Assembly (NCBI GenBank): GCA_009925905.1
Contig: RFPZ01000055.1
Span: forward strand, 1 to 7,591
Reading direction: 5' to 3'
Length of the DNA stretch: 7,591 nt
DNA from: Candidatus Aquidulcis frankliniae
Lineage (GTDB): Bacteria; Chloroflexota; Limnocylindria; Limnocylindrales; Limnocylindraceae
A model generated the notes under the pieces. It did not search any database, was not told where the DNA came from, and worked only from the letters and a program-made list of their open reading frames with translations. Shown here piece by piece: positions 1 through 5,928 of this stretch. Each line of letters begins with the position of its first letter. The first letter of the stretch is position 1. The position numbers and the translations under genes were made by a program.

Positions 1-3000
1 GTTACAGCAGTAGCCATCCTTGCGATTGCCTTCTTTGTGCTGCCAACGCGCGTGCACGAGCGATACCTCTTCCCAGCGATCCCACTCACCATTGCACTCG
101 CAGCAGCGCGTCCAGCCTGGCGTTGGATCGCAGTTGTAACCTCGATGGCGTTCCTCGCGAATAGTTGGGGTGTGCTGACCATTCCGTATTTCCAGAATCC
201 TGGCTTGCCGAACCTCGGCATAGTTACCGAGGCACTACAAACACCAATTGCGATCACCGCCACGGCGAGTGCAATCACCGTGGCGTTTTTCGGAGCAACT
301 CGGCTCGCATGGAGCTCCGAGAAAACGATCAAATTCGCACGGCCCACGAACGGACTCCGAAAACGTGTCGACGCTATGTCGAAGCGAACGGTGATCGAAA
401 AACCGGAACCCCGTCGAGCCATTACGCGCATTGACGTATGGCTGCTCGTACTGGTCGCAGTGAGTGCGTTGTCACTGCGAGGCTGGCGCGTTGGTGAGCC
501 AACGCACTTCCAGTTTGACGAGGTGTATCACGTGCGAACCGCGGCAGAGTTTATGCAAGATTGGAAGTACGGCGAACCACACGCAATCTATGAGTACACC
601 CACCCGCATCTTGCGAAATATCTGATCGCGCTTGGAATTGAAACGTTCGGCGCCCCACGCGTTGATGCACGGACAACGTATCCAACCGGGGTGGGAGCAA
701 TCGCTGCGCGCCCGGAGGGCGCGATGAGTCGGGGAAGGTTGTGGATTGCGGGCCCGGATCAGATCAACGTTGTTGACGCAGCAACTCGCTCAGTTGTCGG
801 CTCGATTCCTCTGCGCAACGTGTCAAGACTCTTCGCCGCGCAGGACGGAACCCTGTGGGGCAGTACGACGAGCGGCACGCTCTTCTCGGCTGACCGTGTA
901 ACCGCTGACCAGGGTGGCACCAGCGGCCTTCGCACATGGTCAATTGCTGGCGGGTTGATTTTGGGAATCGCACCGCTGACTGACGGCAACGTTGGGATCG
1001 TACAGCGGGACAAGGTGTCGATCATGCGTGATGGGGTAGTGGTGACGAGCACAGCGTTGTCACGCGGGACCTCAGCGCTCGCGCTTACGACTAACGGTGA
1101 GGAGCGGCTGTTTGTGACGAGCGCGAGCGGGCTGACAAGCTACACGGCATCGGACTTGTCCAACACGAGAACATCGCCGATTGATGGAGGCGCGACCACC
1201 ATCGCATCTGTTGATTGGTTTGATGGACCGCGACTGTATGTGGCGGGTCGTGATGGCGTGCGCGTCTACAGCGTCAAAAACGAGAGCGCGATCCTGATGG
1301 CTCAGATCACGATCCCGGGGGCAACGGCAATCGTGCCCAACGATGCGAGCCGCATGGTGCACGTGGTAGCACCCGGCCCCGACGGCACCGGCGGATCGTT
1401 ATGGACGATTGAACCGAATGGGAACGCACGGTTCACCGATGTCTCCGTGGGGGCCGACGCACTCGCACTTGGAGCGAGTGGCGCCGCCCTCGACGCCTCG
1501 GCCGAGCGAGCCGACGGTGGTAGCGGAGAGTTCATTCTTGCAGCACCGTCTGGCGCCATGACGCAGGTGAGCGTGGGCGAACTGGCCGCCGGCTGGCGTT
1601 GGCCTGGGGTAATCGCTGGCGCACTTGCCGCAGCCCTCTTGGTGCTGTTGGCGCGGCTACTTACCGAGCGACGCGACGTGGCTGCCCTCGTTGGTGTCCT
1701 GGCCCTGCTTGATGGGGCTGGCTTCGTGCAGAGCCGAATCGGTATGAACGACGTTTACCTACTCGCGTTTCTCCTTGGCGGCGCGGTCGCCTTTGCCGCA
1801 TGGCTACAAGGCCGTTTTAGAGGTGCCATCTCTGGCGGGCTCCTTCTCGTCGTGGCTGGCCTTCTCCTTGGGGGAGCGCTCGCGAGCAAGTGGGTGGCCC
1901 TGTACGGCATCTTCGGCCTGGGCGTCATTTGGTTGGCACGCACGGCACCTGGGCGACTGTTGGTCGCAGGTGGGCTCGCCCTCCTCGGCGCCGTGCTTCT
2001 CCCGCAAGCGCTCGCCGTTGCCGAAGGCTCCACCCGTACGCCGAATCTTCCATTCGCCGCTGTACTGGCGCTGCTCCTTGCGGCGACTGGCGCGGCGATC
2101 TATCGCGCTGGTGGCATTTCGCGTCGTGACGCGACCCCGCGCTCCCTACTTGGACTCCTCTCGCTACCAGGCGAAGCGACGCTCGTATTCTTCACCCTTG
2201 CCGCACTCCCACTCGGCGTGTACATCGCGAGCTACCTACCGTGGGCGGCGCTGGGAAATCAGTTAATCACCGGTTGGCCAATTGGCAACACCGGACAGAC
2301 ACTGGCTGACCTCACCGGGTCGATGTATCGCTATCACGACACGCTGCGTGTTGCGCATGCTGCGAGCTCTCCGTGGTGGGCGTGGCCACTCGACCTTAAG
2401 CCGGTCTGGTTCTTTCAGTCGAGCTTTACCGCAGGGGGCAGTGCGGTGACCGCTGCGGTGTACGACGGCGGCAACGTGCTCTCGCGCATTCTGAGCATTG
2501 GTGGCGCCTTCTGGATCGCCGCAGAGGCGTGGCGACGACGCAGCTGGGGCCTCGCATCTGTCCTCGTTCTTGGCCTTGCGCTCTGGCTTCCATGGGCGCG
2601 CATTGATCGCGCTGCATTCCAATACCACTACTACCCAACATCACAGATCGCCCTTATCGGACTCGCACTCTTGCTTGCTGATCTACGTGCTGGATCACAA
2701 CGTGCGGCGCAAATCCTGCGAATTGGTGGCGCGTGCGCCGTGCTCGCTGCGCCGGTGCTCTGGATGGCGACTGGTGCGCTGTGTGCACTCGCAGGTGTTT
2801 CGAGCGTTTATGCCGAGAGTCAGGTGTGTCTATCGGGCGGGTTCGGCACACCAGGTCCGCTTGTTGGCGCAATCGCCCTCGTTCCCGCAACCGTGGCCGC
2901 CTGGTCAATTCTCGGAGCGAGTGATGTGCGACGAATGTTCACCATCACGATCAGCAGTATCGCAGTGGTTGCACTTGTCTGGTATCCAAACTGGTCGGCG

Positions 3001-3228
3001 CTACCACTCCCAACAGGGATCCACAATTGGTATCAGGGAATCATCCCAACATGGACATGGCCGTTCCAGTTCGGTGTCACACTTGAAAGCCCAGCCGAGA
3101 CCGCACTCATTAGCAGTGCGACAATCGTTGTTGGAGTGCTACTCCTCTGCGTCGCCGCCGTTGGCGCGTATGGAGCGAGCAGATTCCGCACCGCTACCCG
3201 CAGAGAGTTCAATGAGGATCGCGCGTAG
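1..3228 (+). CDS. PMT-family (GT39) membrane glycosyltransferase fused to the tail of a second GT-C enzyme, with an inserted beta-propeller (5' partial)
   Basis: The frame is open from base 1, so the start lies outside the window; 1075 residues are visible. Residues 1-65 resemble the C-terminal end of a Gpi18/ArnT-like GT-C mannosyltransferase (motif TRVHERYLFPA followed by a helix). A polar linker (about 103-140) leads into a PMT module: a first helix near 145-161, the outer-loop acidic motif FQFDEVYHV (Asp173-Glu174), then HPHLAKYLIALG, the counterpart of PMT HPPLGK. About 310 beta-rich residues (219-527) interrupt the loop; the fold then resumes with WRWPGVIAGAL and QSRIGMNDVYLL, followed by many membrane helices. 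SPWWAWPLDLKPVWFF and FQYHYYPTSQ match late PMT motifs. PMT enzymes move a sugar, usually mannose, from a polyprenyl-phosphate carrier to an acceptor on the outer face of the membrane; donor and acceptor here are unknown. A Met at base 376 could start a separate PMT protein, but no ribosome site is evident there. Family call firm, substrate unknown. Confidence 0.85.
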   Translation, partial: VTAVAILAIAFFVLPTRVHERYLFPAIPLTIALAAARPAWRWIAVVTSMAFLANSWGVLTIPYFQNPGLPNLGIVTEALQTPIAITATASAITVAFFGATRLAWSSEKTIKFARPTNGLRKRVDAMSKRTVIEKPEPRRAITRIDVWLLVLVAVSALSLRGWRVGEPTHFQFDEVYHVRTAAEFMQDWKYGEPHAIYEYTHPHLAKYLIALGIETFGAPRVDARTTYPTGVGAIAARPEGAMSRGRLWIAGPDQINVVDAATRSVVGSIPLRNVSRLFAAQDGTLWGSTTSGTLFSADRVTADQGGTSGLRTWSIAGGLILGIAPLTDGNVGIVQRDKVSIMRDGVVVTSTALSRGTSALALTTNGEERLFVTSASGLTSYTASDLSNTRTSPIDGGATTIASVDWFDGPRLYVAGRDGVRVYSVKNESAILMAQITIPGATAIVPNDASRMVHVVAPGPDGTGGSLWTIEPNGNARFTDVSVGADALALGASGAALDASAERADGGSGEFILAAPSGAMTQVSVGELAAGWRWPGVIAGALAAALLVLLARLLTERRDVAALVGVLALLDGAGFVQSRIGMNDVYLLAFLLGGAVAFAAWLQGRFRGAISGGLLLVVAGLLLGGALASKWVALYGIFGLGVIWLARTAPGRLLVAGGLALLGAVLLPQALAVAEGSTRTPNLPFAAVLALLLAATGAAIYRAGGISRRDATPRSLLGLLSLPGEATLVFFTLAALPLGVYIASYLPWAALGNQLITGWPIGNTGQTLADLTGSMYRYHDTLRVAHAASSPWWAWPLDLKPVWFFQSSFTAGGSAVTAAVYDGGNVLSRILSIGGAFWIAAEAWRRRSWGLASVLVLGLALWLPWARIDRAAFQYHYYPTSQIALIGLALLLADLRAGSQRAAQILRIGGACAVLAAPVLWMATGALCALAGVSSVYAESQVCLSGGFGTPGPLVGAIALVPATVAAWSILGASDVRRMFTITISSIAVVALVWYPNWSALPLPTGIHNWYQGIIPTWTWPFQFGVTLESPAETALISSATIVVGVLLLCVAAVGAYGASRFRTATRREFNEDRA
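655..1581 (+). other. Region encoding a putative seven-bladed beta-propeller inserted in the PMT module
   Basis: This stretch has no strong membrane helix and reads as repeated units of about 40-50 residues, each with a short beta pattern such as RGRLWIAGPDQINVVDA, DGTLWGSTTSGTLFSAD, EERLFVTSASGLTSYTA, GPRLYVAGRDGVRVYSV and GSLWTIEPNGNARFTDV. Counting by eye gives seven units, which fits a closed propeller. It lies after the HPHLAK helix and before the second PMT membrane helix, so it should sit on the outer face next to the active site. Propellers of this type often bind proteins or glycans. The fold is inferred from pattern only; a six- or eight-bladed form is possible. Confidence 0.6.
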
Positions 3229-3519
3229 CGGCAACTCGTGCGCGGCAACGGTATAGGGCGTCAGTCGCTCAAGGTGGAGCGATTCACCAGCAGCGAGTTG
3301 CATCAGCGCATCGTGGGCGGTAACCCAACCACCACCCTCAATGATCACGAGTACAACGTCACCAGCGCTGCGCAGTGGGCCGTAGGTGCCACCCGGCGTG
3401 ACCGTAAATTCGGTGATCTGTGCAACATCGTTAGAGAAGATGGCGCTGCTCAACACACCATTGGAGCCTGCGGCGTGGTCGGCACGTCGGTGACCAGGAC
3501 CAAACGGGCGAATGTTCAT
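3139..3519 (-). CDS. Small cupin-fold protein, metal ligands apparently missing
   Basis: The product is 126 residues. The start is set at MNIRPFGPG because a purine-rich GAGAGAA lies just before that ATG; a start at 3546 would add nine residues with no clear gain. Residues about 36-108 form a single cupin barrel: FTVTPGGTYGPLRSAGDVVLV, IIEGGGWV, LAAGESLHLERLTPYTV and LRAILIEL. The usual metal-binding His-x-His...Glu of cupin motif 1 and the His of motif 2 are not present (Tyr46 and Leu49 stand near the first site), so it may be a ligand-binding or structural cupin and not a metal enzyme. It lies 36 bp after the membrane-protein gene on the same strand, probably in one transcript. Its last 90 bp lie antisense to the 3' end of the glycosyltransferase gene and encode the final barrel strand. 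Specific function not recognised. Confidence 0.72.
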   Translation of the reverse strand: MNIRPFGPGHRRADHAAGSNGVLSSAIFSNDVAQITEFTVTPGGTYGPLRSAGDVVLVIIEGGGWVTAHDALMQLAAGESLHLERLTPYTVAAHELPLRAILIELSAGSGAESARSIRANGGDAEE

Positions 3520-3555
3520 GTTCTCTCTCGGTGCGCAATGGCGCACCTCAACGAG

Positions 3556-3969
3556 CTACCCGCGACGATTCGCTGGGCGAATGGTTGCCTCAACGCCATC
3601 AGCAACCTGGCGTCGCGTGCGCAACAGGGCGGCATGCTCTGCTTCGGCTGCAAGGAGTGGCGGGAAACGCTTGGTCACGGTGTCGCGCAGGGCGAGGAGC
3701 CCAACAAGAGTGGTCGCGATTGGGAAGAGCCCGTACCACTGGAATGCGGCGTAGACCAAGTTCATGCCAAAGGTTCCGAGGCTGATCCATAGGATGTACT
3801 CCCACTCGTCACCAATCACCCCACGGCCACGGCTACCGCGCGTCGCGTACGCATAGACAACGATGGTTGCGAGAAAGAGCACCAGATTGGCGATCCAGAA
3901 CGGCGTGTAGAACGTTCCAAGATCCGCGTTCAAGACGGTGAAGAGGTATTCCCAGGGCCAACGAAACAT
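3556..3969 (-). CDS. Small integral membrane protein of unknown function
   Basis: The product is 137 residues. The start MFRWPWEYLF is chosen because a good ribosome site, GAGGA (3974-3978 on the minus strand), lies 4 nt before the ATG; the frame stays open further upstream but there it would cross the divergent gene's start. Three hydrophobic segments are visible: about 23-42 (FWIANLVLFLATIVVYAYAT), 57-77 (EYILWISLGTFGMNLVYAAF) and 80-96 (GLFPIATTLVGLLALR). A short basic loop TRGSRGRG separates the first two, and a soluble tail of about 40 residues rich in Arg, Ala and Glu follows the third. Trp and Tyr cluster at the membrane edges. No enzyme motif was recognised. It is the first gene of a probable two-gene unit with the downstream cupin. 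Confidence 0.7.
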   Translation of the reverse strand: MFRWPWEYLFTVLNADLGTFYTPFWIANLVLFLATIVVYAYATRGSRGRGVIGDEWEYILWISLGTFGMNLVYAAFQWYGLFPIATTLVGLLALRDTVTKRFPPLLAAEAEHAALLRTRRQVADGVEATIRPANRRG

Positions 3970-4051
3970 CTTTTCCTCACTCGCTAGGTTTCGGCTCACC
4001 CAGCACAACAGCGTGCGGGTTTGTGTGAGCGAGTATGCCACCATCAGTAGC
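3970..4051. promoter_or_regulatory. Divergent intergenic region between the membrane-protein gene and the PurH-like gene
   Basis: These 82 bp must hold the start signals of both divergent genes. Only the minus-strand gene shows a clear ribosome site (GAGGA). The plus-strand gene has no convincing Shine-Dalgarno before its ATG at 4052 and may be leaderless or weakly initiated. I could not identify a confident -10/-35 pair on either strand. Inverted repeats are present: ACTCGCT (3979-3985) with AGCGAGT (4028-4034), and GCTCAC (3994-3999) with GTGAGC (4025-4030), around an inner hairpin annotated separately. Confidence 0.4.
3998..4020. repeat. Hairpin-forming inverted repeat in the divergent promoter region
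   Basis: ACCC (3998-4001) pairs with GGGT (4017-4020), and GCAC (4003-4006) with GTGC (4013-4016). This gives an eight-pair stem with one bulged A at 4002 and a six-base loop AACAGC. It is not followed by a T-run on either strand, so it is not a typical intrinsic terminator. It could be an operator or a leader hairpin in the minus-strand transcript. Pairing is seen directly; function is unknown. Confidence 0.4.
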
Positions 4052-5287
4052 ATGCGCGTCCTTCTGCTGACCTCGCCCGAGAGCCCCGCCCTCGTTGGGC
4101 TGGCACCGATCCTGGCCACCCTGATCGCCCGTGGTGCCACGATTGAAGCTGGCCCGGAAGCGTCACATTTGCGGGCGGAATCGATCAATGTCACCGAGCA
4201 CGCTGATGCCGCGGGGCTCGATCAGGCGGCGGCAGATCTGGCATCTACAAGAAACCTTGACGCGATACGAAGCGAACTACGCCGATCGGCGGCGCTCGCG
4301 ATTGCGGCTCATGTTGCGCCGCACGTGCGCGACAACGAGGAGGCGATGCCAGCGCGCGATGTGATTGTGCTTGAGCGAATTCGAACGTTCGGGCACGGCG
4401 AGAATCAGCACCAGGCCGCCGCGGCGTACCGGCGCGTGCATGCCACCGAGACTGGAATCATCGGTGCCCGCGTGCTGCAAGGGCAAGAGCCCAGCCTTAA
4501 TGATCTACTCGACCTTGACGCAGGTGCACGCCTTGTCGCGGACCTGCCCACACCGAGCGTTGCGCTCATCCGTCACACCGATCCAATTGGCGTTGCAACT
4601 GCAGAGACAACGCTCGGCGCACTCACTCGTGCGATTGAGACAGATGCAGCGGCAAGCTCTGGTTCAACCATCGTGTTGAACGTACCGATCGACCGCGCTG
4701 TTGCTGCCGTGATTGCGGCAGGAACATTTGAGTCGGTGCTTGCCCCGGCGATCGCCGACGACGGAGCTGCAGAAGCACTCCGCACGCGGCCGGAGTTGAG
4801 CGTGGTGATTGACCCTTCACATCAGGTCAATGAATTTGACATGATCGGCGTCAACGGTGCGGTGCTCCTGCAAACAGCTGACACCGGGAACATCGAGCGA
4901 TCACAACTACGTGTCGTCACCGAGCGCCGCCCAACACTCGACGAACTGACAGACTTACTATTCTCGTGGCGAATCGTTCGCCACATCCGATCAAACGCAA
5001 TCGTCGTTGCGCGCAACGCTGCAACGCTCGGTATCGGCGCAGCGCAAGTGAACCGACGTGTAGCGGTTGACATTGCGCTTAACCAAGCGGGCGAACGCGC
5101 ACGCGGTGCGGTGATGGCGAGCGACGCGTACTTTCCATTCGCAGAAGGGATCGCCGCCGCCGCCGCGGCAGGAATCACCGCGATTGTGCAGCCCGGTGGA
5201 TCACGACGCGACGCAGCGGCAATTGAAATCGCTGATCGTCACGGCATTGCAATGGTCTTCACAGGGCGACGACACTACCGCCGATGA
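4052..5287 (+). CDS. Divergent, shortened PurH-like protein (AICAR transformylase fold)
   Basis: The product is 411 residues; typical PurH proteins have about 515-535. The C-terminal two-thirds follow the AICAR transformylase order: GHGENQHQ (114-121, usual YGxNPHQ), QGQEPSLNDLLDLDAG (143-158), IRHTDPIGVA (173-182, usual VKHxNPCGVA), LLFSWRIVRHIRSNAIV (302-318), GIGAAQVNRR (327-336, usual GIGAGQMSR), ASDAYFPF (356-363), QPGGSRRD (380-387) and AMVFTGRRHYRR. The N-terminal IMP cyclohydrolase domain is cut to roughly 90 residues: its first strand and helix and its last helix are recognisable, but the KTLHPxxHGG region is missing. The catalytic Lys of the transformylase Lys-His pair is Arg174, while His175 remains. 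No lysine or cysteine occurs in the protein. Known PurH enzymes carry out the last two steps of IMP synthesis; cyclohydrolase activity is unlikely here and transformylase activity uncertain. The start is the first Met matching the family's opening strand. Homology is firm, activity is not. Confidence 0.8.
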   Translation: MRVLLLTSPESPALVGLAPILATLIARGATIEAGPEASHLRAESINVTEHADAAGLDQAAADLASTRNLDAIRSELRRSAALAIAAHVAPHVRDNEEAMPARDVIVLERIRTFGHGENQHQAAAAYRRVHATETGIIGARVLQGQEPSLNDLLDLDAGARLVADLPTPSVALIRHTDPIGVATAETTLGALTRAIETDAAASSGSTIVLNVPIDRAVAAVIAAGTFESVLAPAIADDGAAEALRTRPELSVVIDPSHQVNEFDMIGVNGAVLLQTADTGNIERSQLRVVTERRPTLDELTDLLFSWRIVRHIRSNAIVVARNAATLGIGAAQVNRRVAVDIALNQAGERARGAVMASDAYFPFAEGIAAAAAAGITAIVQPGGSRRDAAAIEIADRHGIAMVFTGRRHYRR

Positions 5288-5300
5288 CTCGCTCAATAAC

Positions 5301-5316
5301 GCGCTAGACCCAGCGC
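5301..5316. terminator. Weak hairpin between convergent PurH-like gene and folK
   Basis: GCGCT (5301-5305) pairs with AGCGC (5312-5316) around a six-base loop, at the point where the two convergent genes end 16 bp apart. It overlaps the folK stop codon and has no T-run on either side. It may help end transcription in both directions, but the stem is only five pairs and could be chance in GC-rich DNA. Confidence 0.25.
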
Positions 5317-5894
5317 AGCGCGGCCTCGTCCCACGCACCGACACAAAGCGCAGCAGCATCACCTTCGACACGTTTTTGTACATCGCGCAGCTCACGAGCA
5401 GTTCCTTGCCACCCCGGCGCCTTGAGCGTTGGAGAGATGTCGGCGAGTGGCGCCAACACAAAGAGCCGTTCGGTTGCAGATGGATGCGGAACGACGAGCG
5501 GTCGATCTACGTCGGCGCCATCGGGTTCTGTGCCGAGTGGACGCGGATGTACGACCGCGATGTCTTCCATCGCAATGATGTCAATGTCGAGGCGGCGCGG
5601 ACCAAACCGAACCGTTGGTACCCGCCCGAAGAGCCGCTCCAACTCTTTGACGCGAATGAGCACCTCAACGGCCGCCGCAGCGGGCTCATCTGGAAGTGCG
5701 ACACGCATTCGCAGTGCAGCATTGAAGAACTCCGGTTGGTCAACGAGTCCGACCGGCGTGGTGCGATAAAGCGGCGAAACCTGTTCAAGATTCCACCCTG
5801 GAATGTGCGCAAGGGCAACGACCGCTTCGGCGAGCGTGGCGACAGGGTCGTCGAGATTTGCTCCAATCCCGAGGTGCACAACGAGCTCACGCAT
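5304..5894 (-). CDS. folK: 2-amino-4-hydroxy-6-hydroxymethyldihydropteridine pyrophosphokinase (HPPK)
   Basis: The product is 196 residues, slightly longer than the usual 155-180. It transfers pyrophosphate from ATP to 6-hydroxymethyl-7,8-dihydropterin in the cytoplasm, the step before dihydropteroate synthase in folate synthesis. Family landmarks are in order: LGIGANLDDP (8-17), SPLYRTTPVG with DQPEFFNAAL (40-61), ELERLFGR (84-91), the signature RFGPRRLDIDII (96-107) with the two metal-binding Asp103 and Asp105, and VVPHPSATERLFVLAPLADI (134-153). About 40 residues after this core are less conserved. The start ATG at 5894 gives the correct first beta strand (RELVVHLGIGAN); only a weak GGA precedes it. 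No other folate gene is in view. It is convergent with the PurH-like gene and divergent from midA by 34 bp, so it is probably transcribed alone or with genes outside the window. No key residue appears lost. Confidence 0.93.
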   Translation of the reverse strand: MRELVVHLGIGANLDDPVATLAEAVVALAHIPGWNLEQVSPLYRTTPVGLVDQPEFFNAALRMRVALPDEPAAAAVEVLIRVKELERLFGRVPTVRFGPRRLDIDIIAMEDIAVVHPRPLGTEPDGADVDRPLVVPHPSATERLFVLAPLADISPTLKAPGWQGTARELRDVQKRVEGDAAALCVGAWDEAALRWV

Positions 5895-5928
5895 GTGTCC
5901 GACGGTAGCGCCGCGTAGGATCTACTGC
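5895..5928. promoter_or_regulatory. Very short divergent region between folK and midA, with the midA ribosome site
   Basis: Only 34 bp separate the two divergent starts. AGGA at 5917-5920 lies 8 nt before the midA ATG and supports that start. The space is too short to hold two full promoters side by side, so at least one promoter must lie inside the neighbouring coding sequence or overlap the other. I could not identify -10/-35 boxes with confidence. Confidence 0.45.

Noticed and set aside
1775..2266. Long open frame on the plus strand inside the glycosyltransferase gene
   Set aside because: It is in a shifted frame of a gene with strong PMT motifs; its product is Ser/Arg-rich without any domain, as expected from a shadow frame in GC-rich DNA.
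376..3228. Separate PMT gene starting at the internal ATG 376
   Set aside because: No ribosome site is visible before it and the frame is continuous with the upstream GT-C tail, so a fusion is the simpler reading; not fully excluded.
2498..3256. 252-residue open frame on the plus strand overlapping the PMT 3' part
   Set aside because: Low-complexity Ser/Arg/His translation with no recognisable motif, fully overlapped by the real frame.
3238..3792. 184-residue plus-strand open frame after the glycosyltransferase stop
   Set aside because: It lies antisense to the cupin and membrane-protein genes, which have clear fold or helix patterns and ribosome sites.
5153..5164. Four GCC repeats in the PurH-like gene
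   Set aside because: They encode an alanine stretch that is natural in this helix of the PurH family; there is no sign of a functional simple repeat.
5184..5918. 244-residue plus-strand open frame antisense to folK
   Set aside because: folK motifs on the other strand are complete; this translation shows no domain.
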